From Christensenella sp. UBA1750 (GTDB lineage: Bacteria; Bacillota; Clostridia; Christensenellales; UBA1750), in contig DCHO01000052.1 of the NCBI GenBank assembly GCA_002315655.1, positions 1 to 17,945 of the forward strand: DNA of 17,945 nt. The letters run 5' to 3'. Of this stretch, positions 1 to 6,477 are shown in pieces. The position numbers and the translations under genes were made by a program. The notes beneath the pieces are model-generated. The model ran no database searches and was not told where the DNA came from. It saw only the letters and a list, made by a program, of their open reading frames with translations. Position 1 is the first letter of the stretch, and the number at the start of each line of letters is the position of its first letter.

Positions 1-80
1 AGTGCGGAGAAGAAATCCAGACGGCGCATGAGGTCAAAGGTGTGCCCGTGGGTGTCGGAGACGATGAGAAAGCGTGTCAT
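1..80 (-). CDS. Metallophosphoesterase, YfcE/MJ0936 type (5' part only)
   Basis: Only the first 26 residues are visible, because the gene runs off the left edge of the window. They read MTRFLIVSDTHGHTFDLMRR and onward. The SDTHG stretch is the first metal-binding block (D-x-H) of calcineurin-like phosphoesterases of the YfcE/MJ0936 family, which hydrolyse phosphodiesters with bound divalent metals. The start codon overlaps the stop of the preceding rdgB gene in an ATGA arrangement, so the two are translationally coupled. The rdgB-yfcE pair is a common Clostridia arrangement (family knowledge). Substrate is unknown, and the rest of the active site cannot be checked here. Confidence 0.8.
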   Translation of the reverse strand, partial: MTRFLIVSDTHGHTFDLMRRLDFFSA

Positions 81-682
81 TGCGCATTTTCCTTTCGTGA
101 AAGCCCGGAAAGCTGTTGTTTCAGTAGCTCCAGAGCCTTGGCGCGGTGGGACATTCCGTTTTTCACCTCGGCGGGCAGCTCGGCAAAGGTTTTGTCAAAC
201 CCATCCGGGATGAAATAAGGGTCGTAGCCGAAGCCGTTGTGGCCTTTGGGTTCCAGTTGAATGGTGCCGCGGCAGACGCCTTTTGTGATAATGGGCACTT
301 TTCCGGGGAAGATCAGGGCGAGAGCGCAGGCGTACTGCGCGCCCCGGGGATCGGGGAATTTGGACACTTCCTCGATGAGCTTTGCGTTGTTGGCCGCGTC
401 GTCGCCGTGATAGCCGCAGTATCGTGCGGAATACACGCCGGGCGCACCGTGCAGGCAGTCCACCTCCAGCCCGGAATCGTCCGCCAGCGCGGGAAGGCCG
501 GTCAAATCCGCTACGGCCTGCGCTTTGATGACGGCGTTTTCCTCAAAGGTCACGCCGTTTTCCTCCGGGTCGATGTCGTAGCCCGCTTCCCTGAGGGACA
601 GAATTTCGTCAAAACAGCCGCCCAAAATGGCCTTGATCTCGCGGATCTTGTTTGCGTTGTTGCTGGCGATCAGCAGTTTCAT
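77..682 (-). CDS. rdgB: dITP/XTP pyrophosphatase, RdgB/HAM1 family
   Basis: House-cleaning nucleotide pyrophosphatase (201 aa). The family hydrolyses dITP, ITP and XTP to the monophosphate, keeping deaminated purines out of DNA and RNA; it is cytosolic. Family motifs are present in order: the N-terminal SNNANKIREI substrate loop, FEENAVIKA, the catalytic ADDSGLEVD block, GVYSARY, FGYDPYF, and SHRAKAL near the C-terminus. I start at the ATG at 682 (MKLLIASNN) because a GGAGG at 691-695 lies 8 nt upstream. A longer frame with ten extra residues would run over that site. It overlaps the downstream phosphoesterase by ATGA. It appears to have its own promoter (711-740), just after the terminator of the upstream gerMN gene. 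Confidence 0.95.
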   Translation of the reverse strand: MKLLIASNNANKIREIKAILGGCFDEILSLREAGYDIDPEENGVTFEENAVIKAQAVADLTGLPALADDSGLEVDCLHGAPGVYSARYCGYHGDDAANNAKLIEEVSKFPDPRGAQYACALALIFPGKVPIITKGVCRGTIQLEPKGHNGFGYDPYFIPDGFDKTFAELPAEVKNGMSHRAKALELLKQQLSGLSRKENAQ

Positions 683-710
683 TGGGGGAACCTCCGAAAA
701 GTTTTTCTCC

Positions 711-740
711 ATTATACAACAAAAAGTGCCGGGCTTTCAA
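711..740 (-). promoter_or_regulatory. Sigma-A-type promoter for rdgB
   Basis: On the minus strand a TTGAAA -35 (735-740) and a perfect TATAAT -10 (711-716) are separated by 18 bp. The expected start is about 704, leaving a short leader before the GGAGG at 691-695. The -35 lies in the loop of the preceding terminator hairpin. This was read by eye and not tested. Confidence 0.65.
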
Positions 741-753
741 CCGACACTTTTTT
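721..753 (-). terminator. Rho-independent terminator of the GerMN lipoprotein gene
   Basis: In the minus-strand RNA, AAAAAGUG-U-CGG pairs with CCG-G-CACUUUUU, with one G.U pair and an 8-nt loop (733-740), and ends in a U run. It starts 15 nt after the gerMN stop codon. Confidence 0.85.
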
Positions 754-767
754 GCATATATGTTTTT

Positions 768-1793
768 TCAGTCCATATACACCGATGCGCTGGCCATGAG
801 CGCTTCGGCCTGAGTGTTGACCACGGTAGATGCGGCGAAGGTGGCGCTGTCCATGAGGAAGTCCTTGCCCTCAACCTGCAGTTTGACCTCCTTTACTCCC
901 TCGAACTGGGAACAGGTGAGCACCAAGGCTTTCACCGCCGCAGTGCCGCCGTCGGCCTCGTTCACCACGTTTTCAAACTCCCGGCTCATGTTGATGGTGA
1001 CGATGCCGTCTTTCTCCGTCACAGCGATAAGCCCCGTGCCCTCCGGCATACAGCCGGATAAGCCGCAGTCTGCCTTGGGACCTTTGAGCAGCTCCAGAAC
1101 CGCCGTGTCCAAGTCCTCCTTGGAGAAGACCCTGCGGGTGACGGGCACCATGCAGCCCGAGGTGGAGGACTCAAAGAAGACCTGCACACTGCCCGCGTCC
1201 TCCCAGTCGTAATCCGCGGAGACCGATTCCAGATTGAGACTGCCGGGGGAGAGCGGGGCGGAAACGTCCGTGCCGTAGGTCAGGGTGTCCAGATGCTCGC
1301 CGTTGACCATGATCTGCACGTCGGAGATGGTGTCAAACTCCGTCAGTGCCCCCACAATGGCGCAGACCATCGTGCTTTCTTCCTCCGCGTCCACGCAGGA
1401 AAGACATTCTTCGGACAGGTCGAGCTTTGCCGTGCTGCCCACAATGTCCAGGTCAACCGTCAGTCCCTCCGGCAGCGTGGTCAGCAGTCCCAGCCGCGCC
1501 GCCTGCAGGTCGGTGTCCTCGGAGGAGATCATCTGCTTTAAGGTCGCCTTGGCGATGCCTTCCTCCCAGGGAATGTCGCAGGTCACGGGCACTAAGTACC
1601 CCGATAAATCCTTGTAATACAGGGTTACTTCCCGCGTGGTGAGATTTTCGTCCAGCGCTTCTTCCAGTTCTGCGGCGGTGGGCACCTGCTCCTCCGGCTC
1701 CTGTGTCTTGGGCAGCTTGGATGCGGAGCAGCCGCCCGCTGTCAGCAAGGATACGCACAGAATCAGCGCAATGATTGTTTTGATCCCCTTCAT
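768..1793 (-). CDS. Lipoprotein with two GerMN domains
   Basis: A 341-aa exported lipoprotein. The N-terminus has a basic start, a hydrophobic stretch (residues 6-19) and a lipobox-like TAGGC with Cys22 as the probable lipidation site. A low-complexity linker follows. Two repeats resembling the GerMN domain then occur at about residues 52-165 and 200-320. Both share the pattern of a VTLYY or VQVFF strand, then VPVT, then an L-x-x-L-L/I region, then LDLSEE or INMSREF. In Bacillus, GerM is a sporulation/germination protein acting at the septum and spore envelope (family knowledge), so a spore-related or envelope role is inferred. The ATG at 1793 is preceded by AAGGAAGGA. The gene is single, with its own terminator at 721-753. 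It is probably not co-transcribed with the peptidoglycan-binding gene, because a terminator lies between them. Confidence 0.85.
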   Translation of the reverse strand: MKGIKTIIALILCVSLLTAGGCSASKLPKTQEPEEQVPTAAELEEALDENLTTREVTLYYKDLSGYLVPVTCDIPWEEGIAKATLKQMISSEDTDLQAARLGLLTTLPEGLTVDLDIVGSTAKLDLSEECLSCVDAEEESTMVCAIVGALTEFDTISDVQIMVNGEHLDTLTYGTDVSAPLSPGSLNLESVSADYDWEDAGSVQVFFESSTSGCMVPVTRRVFSKEDLDTAVLELLKGPKADCGLSGCMPEGTGLIAVTEKDGIVTINMSREFENVVNEADGGTAAVKALVLTCSQFEGVKEVKLQVEGKDFLMDSATFAASTVVNTQAEALMASASVYMD

Positions 1794-1897
1794 GGTTTCG
1801 TCCTTCCTTTCCCTTTGCCTTGTGGTGTAATCCTATGAGGAAACCCCAAAGTGCAGAACCGAAAAGAAAGAAAACATCCTGTTCTCTGTTTCTGATC

Positions 1898-1983
1898 GCG
1901 CCGCAGCGCATATCACAGGGCGCAAGCCCTATATCACTCGGCGATAGCCGAATCGAACAAATCCCGCAGGGATTTATATAACT
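1898..1983. repeat. Tandem hairpin/linker array 1
   Basis: Four short unrelated hairpins are joined by similar 7-8 nt AT-rich linkers. GCGC-CGCA-GCGC (1898-1909) is followed by linker ATATCAC. AGGGC-GCAA-GCCCT (1917-1930) is followed by ATATCACT. TCGGC-GATA-GCCGA (1938-1951) is followed by a variant linker AATCGAAC. AAATCCC-GCA-GGGATTT (1959-1975) is followed by ATATAACT. Stem sequences differ but the linker is kept, as in array 2 at 6211-6476. It lies in the gap upstream of the GerMN gene. The rest of this gap, 1794-1897 and 2026-2165, holds the GerMN leader and AT-rich sequence in which I recognise nothing. Confidence 0.7.
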
Positions 1984-1985
1984 AT

Positions 1986-2025
1986 AAAAAAAGGTCCCTG
2001 CCGCTATCTGAATATAGCAGCAGGG
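1986..2025 (-). terminator. Terminator of the peptidoglycan-binding protein gene
   Basis: In the minus-strand RNA, CCCUGC-U-GCUAU pairs with AUAGC-G-GCAGGG around a 6-nt loop, with an internal U.G pair. ACC and a run of seven U follow. It lies about 140 nt after the stop codon at 2166, at the edge of hairpin array 1. Confidence 0.75.
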
Positions 2026-2165
2026 GAGTGGGGGGTGGCTCAATAAAGACCGTTTCACAGAACAGATAGATTATACCGCATCGTGGAAAAATGTCAAGGG
2101 ATTCTTAGCTTGTGATAATAATTTTACAATACTTTATTGCAATTTATTGTTCAGTTTCCTTTATG

Positions 2166-3059
2166 TTAGGATTTTCCCGCCGCAATGCGGATGCACTTCT
2201 GGTGGTCGGGGTCCTTGATGTTGCTGCCGTGGGTGCGGCTGTTTAGAAAGTGGATGCAGACCTGCCCGTCCATATTGTTGTTGTAGATGGTCTGCTGGCC
2301 GTGGGGTTCGCCGTAGAGCGAGGCGGCGTACCACTTGCCCTTGATCTTGACCAGCAACGGGCGGCGTTTCCACGTCCACTTGCCGCCCATGGATTTCTTC
2401 ATGGCGGCGCAGTCGTCCTTGGTGACGGGCTCCACGTCCATGTGCAGATGCCCGCCCATGCGGTAGACCTTGTAGGTGATGCCGGTGTAAAAGTCCTTGA
2501 CCGTCATGGTGGTGCCCTTGGGTGCCAGCTTGTTCACGGTCGTCCACTCCGCCATGATGCCGTACTTGGAGGAGGAGCTGCCCGTCTTGGGTGTGGGCGT
2601 GGGCTTGGGGGTCGGCGTCGGGGTGGGGATTCTTCTGTTGTAGAGGGAGCGGGTCGCTCCGTTGGCGTAGAGCAAAAGCGCGGTATTGCCACCGACCACG
2701 CCGTCCTGCTCCAGGCGGTTGTCTTCCTGGAAGTCCCGGACGGCCTGCGCCGTTAAGGACGAGAATACGCCGGTGATCTTGTAGTTATAATAGCCGAGGT
2801 CAGACAAACGCATTTGCAGGGAAATCACGCCGTCGCCCGTGTCGCCGTCCTTGAGCAATAAATCCTTATAAGGGTTCTCCGGTTCCGGGGTCTTGGTCAG
2901 CGCAACGGTGGGGGTGGGCGTTTCCGTGGCCTCCGCCGAGGCAGAAGGCGCGGGTGTGGTGTCCGCGTTGGCAATGCCCGTAAAGGCAATCACCGCAACC
3001 AGGAGAAATACGCACAGCGCAATGCTTCTATATCCGAATCTGAAATTGAGCCGTTTCAT
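2166..3059 (-). CDS. Secreted peptidoglycan-binding protein with an unidentified C-terminal domain
   Basis: A 297-aa exported protein. A signal peptide covers about residues 1-33, with probable cleavage after ANA. A Thr/Pro-rich linker follows. Residues about 62-125 are a PG_binding_1 domain (pattern DGDTGDGVISLQMRLSDLGY then GVFSSLTAQAVRDFQ). Next is a second PTPTPTPKPTPTPK linker (about 144-160) and a 130-residue C-terminal domain. That last domain carries DGQVCIHFLNSRTHGSN and PDHQKCI, a Cys/His-rich pattern suggesting metal binding or catalysis. I have seen similar ends in clostridial cell-wall proteins but cannot name the family. I start at the ATG at 3059 because GAGGAGGG lies just upstream; an in-frame TTG at 3077 would pass through that site. 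It probably acts at the cell wall or spore cortex. Confidence 0.8.
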   Translation of the reverse strand: MKRLNFRFGYRSIALCVFLLVAVIAFTGIANADTTPAPSASAEATETPTPTVALTKTPEPENPYKDLLLKDGDTGDGVISLQMRLSDLGYYNYKITGVFSSLTAQAVRDFQEDNRLEQDGVVGGNTALLLYANGATRSLYNRRIPTPTPTPKPTPTPKTGSSSSKYGIMAEWTTVNKLAPKGTTMTVKDFYTGITYKVYRMGGHLHMDVEPVTKDDCAAMKKSMGGKWTWKRRPLLVKIKGKWYAASLYGEPHGQQTIYNNNMDGQVCIHFLNSRTHGSNIKDPDHQKCIRIAAGKS

Positions 3060-3100
3060 AAGTCCCTCCTCACACAAAAGGGGTAAAGATAACCGACTTT

Positions 3101-3109
3101 ATTGTAGCA
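3101..3109 (-). promoter_or_regulatory. Extended -10 promoter of the peptidoglycan-binding protein gene
   Basis: The minus strand reads TGCTACAAT, an extended -10 (TGn plus TACAAT). Only a weak TTGTTC -35 lies 18 bp further upstream. It sits about 40 nt before the start codon at 3059. Confidence 0.5.
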
Positions 3110-3193
3110 CAAGGCAAGGAGAAGGAACAAGAGAATACGGCAAGGTTAAACAAAACCGAAACAACGCGGGTTTGAAAAACCTGCATTTCAGGG

Positions 3194-3231
3194 AAAAAAA
3201 GAAGGCACACCGAACTTTGGCGTGCCTTTTT
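3194..3231 (-). terminator. Terminator after the alcohol dehydrogenase gene
   Basis: In the minus-strand RNA, AAGGCACGCC pairs with GGUGUGCCUU around a 7-nt loop (one G.U pair), followed by C and a run of seven U. It lies 16 nt after the stop codon at 3247 and ends the minus-strand sugar operon. Confidence 0.9.
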
Positions 3232-3246
3232 ATTCAGCAAAAGGGA

Positions 3247-4419
3247 TTACTTCATCAGATTGTAGATGGAAAGGCAGTCTGCTTCGGTCAGCTTGACAAA
3301 CTGACCCACAGTGCCGTCCGCGCCCTTCTTGACCTTCTTGGCAAGGAGCGCAAGCTCGGTATCCGGCACGCCCAGCTCGGATAAGGTGGTGGGCATTCCG
3401 ATGGACTTAAAGAAGCTCCGCAGGGCGGCGATGCCCTTTAAGGCGGTCTCTTCGGGATGGAAGTGATCCATCTCCACGCCCATGACCTCGGTAGCGAAGC
3501 GGCAGAAGCGCTGCACGTCATGCTTGTAAACGTAGGTCATCCAGGCGGGGAAGGCCACAGCCAGTGCCGCGCCGTGGGTGGAATCGTACTGGGCGGAGAG
3601 CTCGTGGGAGAGCTGATGGCTTGCCCAGTCGCCCACGCGGAAGGCGGTGAGGAAGTCGTTGTGCGCCACGGTGGAGGCCCACATCATTTCGGCGCGGGCA
3701 ACGTAGTCGGTGGGGTCGGCAACCGCCACGGGCGCGTTGCGGATGATGGTGTGCAGGATGCTCTCGCACAGCCGGTCGGTCATGTCCACGTCCTTTTCGT
3801 TGGTGAAGTACCGCTCCATGGTGTGCGCCATGATGTCGGAGGCACCGGCGGCGGTTTGGTAGGCGGGCAGGGTGTAGGTGAGCTCGGGATTGTAGATGGC
3901 AAAGGCGGGACGGGTCAAATCGCAGGAGAGGCCGCGCTTGATGAGACCGTCCTCGTTGGTGATGACGGAGGAATTGCTGCCCTCGGAGCCGGCTGCGGGG
4001 ATGGTGAGAATCACGCCCACGGGAAGCGCGGCCTTGGGAGCGGCCTTCCCGGCATAGAAGTCCCACACGTCGCCGTCGTAGGGCACGCCGACGGCTGTGG
4101 CCTTGGTGGAGTCGATGGCAGAGCCGCCGCCCACCGCCAGCAGATAGTCGATGTTTTCGCGGCGCACCAGCTCGATGCACTCCTTGACCAGCTTCAGATG
4201 CGGGTTGGGCTGCACGCCGCCCACTTCATAAAGCTCAATGCCCTCTGCCTTGATGGCGTTCACAACCGTGTCATACAGTCCCAGACGCTTGATGGAGCCG
4301 CCGCCGTACTGCATGAGCACCTTTTTCGCGCCCTTTTCTTTGAGAATCCTGCCGATGTTCTTTTCGGTGTCTTTGCCGAAAATGACCTGCGTGGGAGCGC
4401 AATAGGTAAAGTCTTTCAT
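3247..4419 (-). CDS. Iron-containing alcohol dehydrogenase, YqhD/BdhA type
   Basis: A 390-aa group III (iron-type) NAD(P)H-dependent alcohol dehydrogenase, closest in pattern to YqhD and clostridial butanol dehydrogenases, which reduce aldehydes to alcohols in the cytosol. The nucleotide-binding part includes GGGSIK (about 40-45) and VGGGSAIDSTK (96-106). The GGGS at 40-43 is typical of the NADPH-preferring YqhD branch (family knowledge). The metal ligands fit Asp195, His199 (ASDIMAHTMERY), His268 and His282, with the same spacing as YqhD. It is full length compared with BdhA. The start has AAAGGGG upstream. It lies 24 nt downstream of the Gfo/Idh gene, is last in its operon, and is followed by a strong terminator. 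The natural substrate is unknown; in this setting it may remove an aldehyde formed in sugar breakdown. Confidence 0.93.
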   Translation of the reverse strand: MKDFTYCAPTQVIFGKDTEKNIGRILKEKGAKKVLMQYGGGSIKRLGLYDTVVNAIKAEGIELYEVGGVQPNPHLKLVKECIELVRRENIDYLLAVGGGSAIDSTKATAVGVPYDGDVWDFYAGKAAPKAALPVGVILTIPAAGSEGSNSSVITNEDGLIKRGLSCDLTRPAFAIYNPELTYTLPAYQTAAGASDIMAHTMERYFTNEKDVDMTDRLCESILHTIIRNAPVAVADPTDYVARAEMMWASTVAHNDFLTAFRVGDWASHQLSHELSAQYDSTHGAALAVAFPAWMTYVYKHDVQRFCRFATEVMGVEMDHFHPEETALKGIAALRSFFKSIGMPTTLSELGVPDTELALLAKKVKKGADGTVGQFVKLTEADCLSIYNLMK

Positions 4420-4443
4420 GTTCTGTGTTCCCCTTTCTTATGT

Positions 4444-5445
4444 TTACAGAATGATTTCGCCGTGGGTCTCGGAGGCCTTGTAAACGGCTTTCAGCACCTT
4501 CAAAACGGGAATTGCGGATTCACCGTCGATCCAGAAGGGCTTGTTTTCCTCCACCTGCTTGTAGAAGTCGCGGAACAGCACCTCATGGCCGGTACCCCAA
4601 TAGGCTTTGGGGCCTGTGGCGTTGGACCGGCAGAGCAGCGTTTCTGTGCCGTCCTTGATCTCGCGCAGGGTCTCTGCGTCGGTTTTCAGGGTGGCCTTTT
4701 CAAAGATCAGCTCGATTTCCACCGGGCGGTCGGTGCCGTAAACCGTGGTGCAGTAGAAGTTCGCCATAAGGCCGTTTTCAAAGTGAATAAGGCCGTGGGC
4801 GGTGTCTTCCACCTCGATGGTATCATAAAGCACATCGGTGGAAACGCTTCCGCGCACGGAAACCGGCTTGCCCGCGAAATAGAGCAGGAGGTCTAATGTG
4901 TGGATGGCCTGATTGATGAGCACGCCGCCGCCCTCGGTGGCGAATTTGCCGCGCCAGCCGGAGGAGGTGTAGTAGTTCGCGTCCCGGTGCCAGTTGACCG
5001 CAGCACGAAGGGATAAGAGCTTGCCGTATCTGCCGTCCGCAATGGCCTCTTTAATGATTTGAGAAGCCTGATTGTAGCGGTTCTGGAAGATGACGCCCAA
5101 TCTGCCGTGTGCGTGGGCGATCATGTCCTCCGCGTCCTTGACCTCCGATGCGATGGGCTTTTCCGTGAGCACGCGCTTTCCCGCGTCCAGCAGGGCAATC
5201 GCCATGGGTGCGTGGAGATAGTGGGGCGTGCAGATGTGCACCACGTCAATGTCGTTACGGGTTAAGTAGGTTTTCCAGTCTGTCGTGTATTCGGGGATGC
5301 CGAACTGCTCGGCGCGGGCTTTGGCGCGGTCTTCCTTTGCGTCACAGACCGAGATCACTTCCACGTTTTCGAGCTTTTGCAGCGCGGGCAGGTGGGTGCC
5401 GGAGATGGCACCGCAGCCGATCAATGCCGTTCTGATTTTTGCCAT
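4444..5445 (-). CDS. Gfo/Idh/MocA family NAD(P)-dependent oxidoreductase
   Basis: A 333-aa sugar or cyclitol dehydrogenase-type protein. The N-terminal Rossmann fold starts with ALIGCGAISGTH (residues 7-18). The conserved EKP is at 95-97, Lys96 being the usual catalytic/cofactor lysine. The C-terminal alpha/beta domain has the GGGVLINQAIHTLDLL block with His182 and Asp185, matching the family H-x-x-D. Members oxidise or reduce hydroxyls of sugars, inositols and amino sugars, and the substrate cannot be read from sequence. The gene is 16 nt downstream of the TrmH stop and 24 nt upstream of the alcohol dehydrogenase. AGAAGG precedes the ATG. There is no signal peptide, so it is cytosolic. Confidence 0.93.
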   Translation of the reverse strand: MAKIRTALIGCGAISGTHLPALQKLENVEVISVCDAKEDRAKARAEQFGIPEYTTDWKTYLTRNDIDVVHICTPHYLHAPMAIALLDAGKRVLTEKPIASEVKDAEDMIAHAHGRLGVIFQNRYNQASQIIKEAIADGRYGKLLSLRAAVNWHRDANYYTSSGWRGKFATEGGGVLINQAIHTLDLLLYFAGKPVSVRGSVSTDVLYDTIEVEDTAHGLIHFENGLMANFYCTTVYGTDRPVEIELIFEKATLKTDAETLREIKDGTETLLCRSNATGPKAYWGTGHEVLFRDFYKQVEENKPFWIDGESAIPVLKVLKAVYKASETHGEIIL

Positions 5446-5461
5446 GTGTGTTGCCTTCTTT

Positions 5462-6190
5462 TTATTGGTTTTTGCCGGAGAAGCTGAACAGGCCGATGCC
5501 CGCCGCCACGGCTAAGTTCAGGGAATCAATGCGGTTGCTGTGCGGGATGATAACGCCACGTCCGAAATCCTCCAGCTCCTTGGGCAGCCCGGAGGCCTCG
5601 TTGCCGAAGACCAGCGAAAAGGGCGTGTTGGCAAGCTTTCCTTGGTCAGTTAAGGGTTCTGCGTTGCGCAGACGGAACAGGTAATATTCCCGCTCCCCTG
5701 CGTCCTTCAGATAATCCTCAAAGGTGTCGTACCGCACAATATTTTCGTGAAACGCCGCTCCCATGGAGGCGCGGAGCACCCGCGGGTCAAAGGGGTCGAT
5801 GCCGGGACGGATGATGGCGATATTTGTAAAACCGAAGCCCAGAGAGGCGCGGAGAATGGTGCCCGCGTTGCCCACGTCGGAGGGATTGTGCAGCACCACA
5901 TGATTCTTATTCGGGTTTAGGTGACATTCGTATTTTTCCAGCACCGTCACTGCCCAGGTGTTTTCCTTGCCGGAGATGCGCTCCACCACGCGGGGCGCTT
6001 CCTCGATGGGGATGTTCAGCTCTTTGCACTTCTCCATGAGCTTCTGAACGCCGGTATTCTTGTAGCCGCTGGGGGCAACCAGCAGACACTTGACCGCCTC
6101 CGGGCGGGCGGAGAGCAGCTCCATGGAGGGGAACACGCCGGGGGCGTAGGTGTGGGGATCGTTTTTGTCGTAAGGGCCGTATTTGGGCAT
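5462..6190 (-). CDS. TrmH/SpoU family RNA 2'-O-methyltransferase
   Basis: A 242-aa SPOUT-class methyltransferase that transfers a methyl group from SAM to a ribose 2'-OH in rRNA or tRNA. All three SpoU motifs are present: NPSDVGNAGTILRAS (102-116, with the conserved Asn and Arg), FGNEASGLP (195-203) and SNRIDSLNLAVAAGIGLF (218-235), which form the trefoil-knot SAM pocket. The N-terminal 90 residues are an unassigned RNA-contact region. I start at the ATG at 6190 because GGAGGG lies 5 nt upstream. A frame starting at 6223 would take in the flanking hairpin repeat and bypass this site. It shares the strand and tight spacing of the sugar genes on either side but has no obvious metabolic link. 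The leader is hairpin array 2. Confidence 0.93.
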   Translation of the reverse strand: MPKYGPYDKNDPHTYAPGVFPSMELLSARPEAVKCLLVAPSGYKNTGVQKLMEKCKELNIPIEEAPRVVERISGKENTWAVTVLEKYECHLNPNKNHVVLHNPSDVGNAGTILRASLGFGFTNIAIIRPGIDPFDPRVLRASMGAAFHENIVRYDTFEDYLKDAGEREYYLFRLRNAEPLTDQGKLANTPFSLVFGNEASGLPKELEDFGRGVIIPHSNRIDSLNLAVAAGIGLFSFSGKNQ

Positions 6191-6210
6191 AATACCCTCC
6201 GTAAAGATGA

Positions 6211-6476
6211 GTGAAATATCCATGCCGGATGTGAAATATTGTCCTAAAAGGACAATGTGAAATTTGACGCTGAAGCGTCAAGTGAATACGGCTTCGCGTT
6301 CACTTTCGTCACTTTCCTCTCACACGCGCGTCGAGCTTGGCTCCTCCGCTTGCGGGGGAGCTGTCACCGCAGGTGACTGAGGGAGCCTTCACATGGGAAG
6401 CGCAGCGACCCATATTTCACACAACAGCGCATTGCGCCTGTTATATTTCACATTTTCCGCAAGGAAAATATTTCAC
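6211..6476. repeat. Hairpin/linker array 2, inverted about a MITE-like insert
   Basis: This is a series of unrelated hairpins joined by a conserved 6-9 nt linker. On the left the linker reads GTGAAAT (6211, 6231, 6257, and GTGAAT at 6282). On the right it reads as the reverse complement, TTCAC or ATTTCAC (6300, 6388, 6414, 6446, 6470). Stems include ATTGTCC/GGACAAT (6238-6256), TTGACGC/GCGTCAA (6264-6281), ATGGG/CCCAT (6393-6413), a bulged AACAGCGC/GCGCCTGTT (6423-6442) and ATTTTCC/GGAAAAT with a GCAA loop (6452-6469). It begins 1 nt after the stop codon of the upstream isomerase and ends 20 nt before the TrmH start. The linkers resemble those of array 1. Confidence 0.75.
6339..6387. mobile_element. 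MITE-like multi-branched repeat
   Basis: A 49-bp unit bounded by GGCTCC and GGAGCC inverted ends. Inside are two hairpins: a CTCC/GGAG type at 6344-6361 and GTCACC-GCA-GGTGAC at 6363-6377. The layout (GGCTCC, GGGGGAGCTGTCACC, GGTGACTGAGGGAGCC) matches a repeat I recall as abundant in gut Ruminococcaceae and Faecalibacterium genomes, probably a non-autonomous mobile element. There is no transposase nearby and no clear target duplication. It sits inside hairpin array 2. Confidence 0.6.
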
Positions 6477-6477
6477 T

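Noticed and set aside
146..799. A 217-codon open frame on the plus strand
   Set aside because: It is antisense to rdgB and crosses its promoter and the gerMN terminator. No family motif was seen.
2591..2632. A tandem DNA repeat of GTGGGCGTGGG type
   Set aside because: It is the coding sequence for the Pro-Thr linker of the peptidoglycan-binding protein.
3457..4896. A 479-codon open frame on the plus strand
   Set aside because: It lies opposite the alcohol dehydrogenase and Gfo/Idh genes, which have strong motifs and ribosome binding sites. Its translation is Gly/Val/His-rich noise typical of GC-rich antisense frames.
6211..6476. A CRISPR array
   Set aside because: The conserved part is only 6-9 nt, the spacers are palindromic and short, orientation flips midway, and no cas gene is present.
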